Below, piece after piece: positions 61,589 to 64,000 of a DNA stretch of 64,000 nt. This DNA comes from Ampelomyces quisqualis (Eukaryota > Ascomycota > Dothideomycetes > Pleosporales > Phaeosphaeriaceae), in contig JAGTXZ010000011.1 of NCBI GenBank assembly GCA_018398575.1, positions 992,001 to 1,056,000 on the forward strand, read 5' to 3'. Position numbers and translations under genes: made by a program. The notes under the pieces were generated by a model that was not told the origin of the DNA, did not search any database, and saw only the letters and a list, made by a program, of their open reading frames with translations. Every line of letters starts with the position of its first letter. Position 1 is the stretch's first letter.

Positions 61589-61912
61589 GTAACAAACATA
61601 TATAAATATATGTTATATCTAATACCTTACAAAGGCTTAGTAATAGATTATGTAAAAGATAGTAAGAGTAGTGCTAAAAGCGCTCTAAATCTACTCTAAC
61701 TTAGTTACAACCTTAACTATAAATATAAGCCTATTGTATTAGATAAAGAACAAGTTTTTTTTGTTCTTCTATACAAGACCTATAGGTATATAGCTAATCT
61801 AGAATCTCTAATACAATACGTACTTCTATATACCTCTAATACGTATCTAATTTAATTTTAATAGCTATACCTACTTGCGTTATTACATTATAAGAAAAAC
61901 TTTATCCTACTA
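61589..61912 (+). mobile_element. B3: 5' LTR and leader of a third B copy, cut by T2
   Basis: The LTR at 61,589-61,887 is 299 bp (TGTAACAAACATA to CGTTATTACA), followed by 23-25 bp of the B leader (TTATAAGAAAAACTTTATCC). T2 then begins at a TA. More RIP-mutated than B1 and B2. The remainder of B3, if any, lies beyond the window. Confidence 0.85.
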
Positions 61913-64000
61913 TGTTAGAAAAATACAACGTTAGTAACATCTGCAATATTAGTAACACTATTAACATAACTATACTACTAGCTACTAGATAGTTCTTAAC
62001 TATGCTCTGCTATACTAAGTAATAACAGTAATACCTAGTATACTATTATTAGCAGCTTAGTTTATAGAGCCTTTTTACAAAATAGTTTATAGTTCTTATA
62101 TTTAATATAGCTTTGCACTATCTATATAACTATATTACTTGTTAGTAGTGTACTCTTAACTATGCCTAACTGTAATTTAAGTCTAAGGCAATATCTTTAA
62201 CAGCGCTATTACTTAGTTTAGGTTTTACTACAAATCTATACTATTCTTATACTTTAAATTAATTTTGCGTTACGTCTATATATATACTTCTTTTGCAATA
62301 CTCTTTGTATTCTTATATTTCTAGGACTAAGCTACGTATCTACTTAGGTATTTTTTATTCTATAGCTTTATATAGTAGTCTACTATACTTTATAGTTCTA
62401 CTACTTAATTTACTTAATTTATACTAGCTTCTTAAGCTTTATAGAGATTTCCTTATTATAATTCTACTAAATCTCTTCTTCTTGCATTATTATACTTTGT
62501 AGACTACTACGCAACAATATCTTTACGTTCTACTTTTTTAGAACTTTTGTTTTTAGATTACTCTTTAGGTTGTATAGAATAATACTCTTATATATAGCTG
62601 CTAGCTAGCCTAGTTAATGTACTCTAAACATAAATTAGTCTTAAGTACTCTACTTGTCTTAAGGCTTTGTAATTATAACCTTATTTGCCTTAATTAGCGT
62701 AATAGCTTCTATAAACGCTATTAACGCTACTAAAATAAATGTTAAGTCTAGGTATTTCTATTTTACTAACATAGCGTCTATTTTAGACTTTAGTATTTCT
62801 CTTTATAGTAGAAGAACTGTATCTTTACTAAAAAAAATTTAAAGCTCTATCTAGAGCACTACTTACACACATAGTTTATATAAGCTAATAAGGATTTTAG
62901 CCTAAACCTTACATAGTACTATTTAATTATCTACTAAGCTTTTCTAATTAGAATTAGGTCTAGTTTTAATATAAGTTCTCTTAGTCTCTAGCTTAATTGC
63001 CTTATACTTTATATTATATATAAGTAGCAAGTTAAGGTTATTAGTAAATATTCTTTTATCTAGCTACTAGAAGTGCTATCAGATATGCGTTAATATAAAC
63101 TACTTAGTTTTCTTACTTCTTTTGCTTTTAAACAGCGCAGCCTTAAGCTAAGCTAGTATTAGAAATATTGTTATACTTTATATCTTAGCGCAGTTAAATA
63201 TATATTTACTCTTAGCTTTTACACTATTTAGCTCTTCTTATAGTAGTACTATCTTGTATTTTATTATTACATTAGCTATAACTAACTAGAAGTTATTTAC
63301 TTAGTATAGCTAGTAGAACGTTAGGATGTTGCCTTTAATACCTTAAATCTTCTAGTTCTATAGATTTTACGTAACTAGAGTTTAACGTAGTATAAACCTT
63401 ACTATAATCTTTTCTTCTAACACTATAAGTACTATGTACTTAAGACAATTAAGCACGTTTTTAACTTTATCTTTTACCTTAAATAAGCAGGTGTTCTAGC
63501 CCTTTGCTATAGCTAGGCCTAATATCTTTCTTATCTTTCTTATATCTACAATTTTCTTAATACTTGCGTATATAGAGTAAGTAGTAGTAAATAGTTTAGA
63601 ACTATCTATGTTATTCTTTTTGCCTATAAGATAGTGCTAGTTTAAAAAGTTTTTATTCTCTTATAGTCTACTAAGCGCTAGGGAGATAAAAATAAGTATC
63701 TTATAAAGACTCTTTTCTATTAGTGTACTTAAGAGGGCCTAGGCCTTTTACTAATAACTATAGTTCTTACTTTAAATAGTGTTATATAAGTTGACTATAA
63801 TAGTATTCTTAGATTTATAGTTATAGAACTTATTAAAAATAATACGTTCTTATATTACTACGTAGCTAAGAATATTAAGAGTATCTTTTACACTTACTTT
63901 ACTATCTCTTAATAATATTTTGTATATAGTTATAAGTCCTATAGTTTAGTATTTATTAAGTACGCGTTTTACTAGTGTTATATAGCTGTATATAATTATA
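61913..64000. mobile_element. T2: DNA element beginning with a MITE-type left end
   Basis: The first ~50 bp (TGTTAGAAAAATACAACG, then GTAACATCTGCAATATTAG) match the MITE left terminus after C-to-T changes, preceded by TA. Beyond about 61,965 it departs from the MITE. It shares TAGTTCTTAACTAT (near 62,008) with a spot next to the T1 terminus (about 4,255). Minus-strand reading at 62,160-63,560 gives Gln/Lys/Leu-rich sequence through RIP stops, possibly a transposase. I cannot identify it. Confidence 0.45.

Noticed and set aside
1..64000. Fungal mitochondrial or plasmid origin, suggested by the high AT content
   Set aside because: No mitochondrial genes or tRNAs seen; LTR retrotransposons with target duplications and RIP changes point to nuclear DNA.

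Overview
The window is fungal nuclear DNA, most likely from a filamentous ascomycete with AT-rich isochores (a Dothideomycete is my best guess). About 95% of it is very AT-rich, full of TpA and poor in CpA/TpG. It consists of retrotransposons whose reading frames are broken almost only by TAA and TAG at positions where related proteins carry Gln or Trp. That is the footprint of repeat-induced point mutation (RIP). One GC-balanced island, about 36.44-39.37 kb, keeps ordinary codon use and holds the only convincing intact gene.

Layout. 1-4,505: right part of a large DNA element (T1) whose terminus matches two MITEs further in. 4,508-35,520: a nest of elements. The outer host is C2, a Ty3/Gypsy copy on the minus strand. 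C2 is split by the 21.3-kb element A1 (5,512-26,824, 4-bp target duplication CTAA). A1 is itself split by the chromodomain Gypsy element B1 (8,833-15,965, minus strand, 5-bp duplication ATTTT) and by two MITEs (6,328-7,144 and 23,623-24,459). A second C copy, C1 (plus strand, from 28,526), lies head-to-head with C2 and forms a large inverted repeat. Inverted and direct C LTRs follow at 35.25-36.08 kb.

36.44-39.37 kb: the island. It carries a 202-aa coiled-coil gene (37,442-38,050) with a Cys/His tail, a tandem CCAAT promoter-like block upstream, and two weak gene candidates.

39.39-61.59 kb: an old minus-strand element, probably LINE-like (D), cut successively by B2 (39,887-47,029, AATAT duplication), A2 (49,019-61,174, GTAG duplication) and a third B copy (B3, from 61,589). 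B3 is cut at a TA by T2, which starts with a MITE-type end at 61,913 and runs off the window.

The most unusual points are these. Family A is about 12 kb with LTRs of only 182-186 bp and 4-bp target duplications. Families A and B carry antisense reading frames with Cys motifs between integrase and 3' LTR, and C1 carries a Lys-rich one in the same relative place. The MITEs look less mutated than the elements they sit in. All retroelement enzymes seen here are inactivated, several by Asp-to-Asn or Glu-to-Lys changes at catalytic positions. Coordinates of degraded coding regions are approximate unless a motif position is given.
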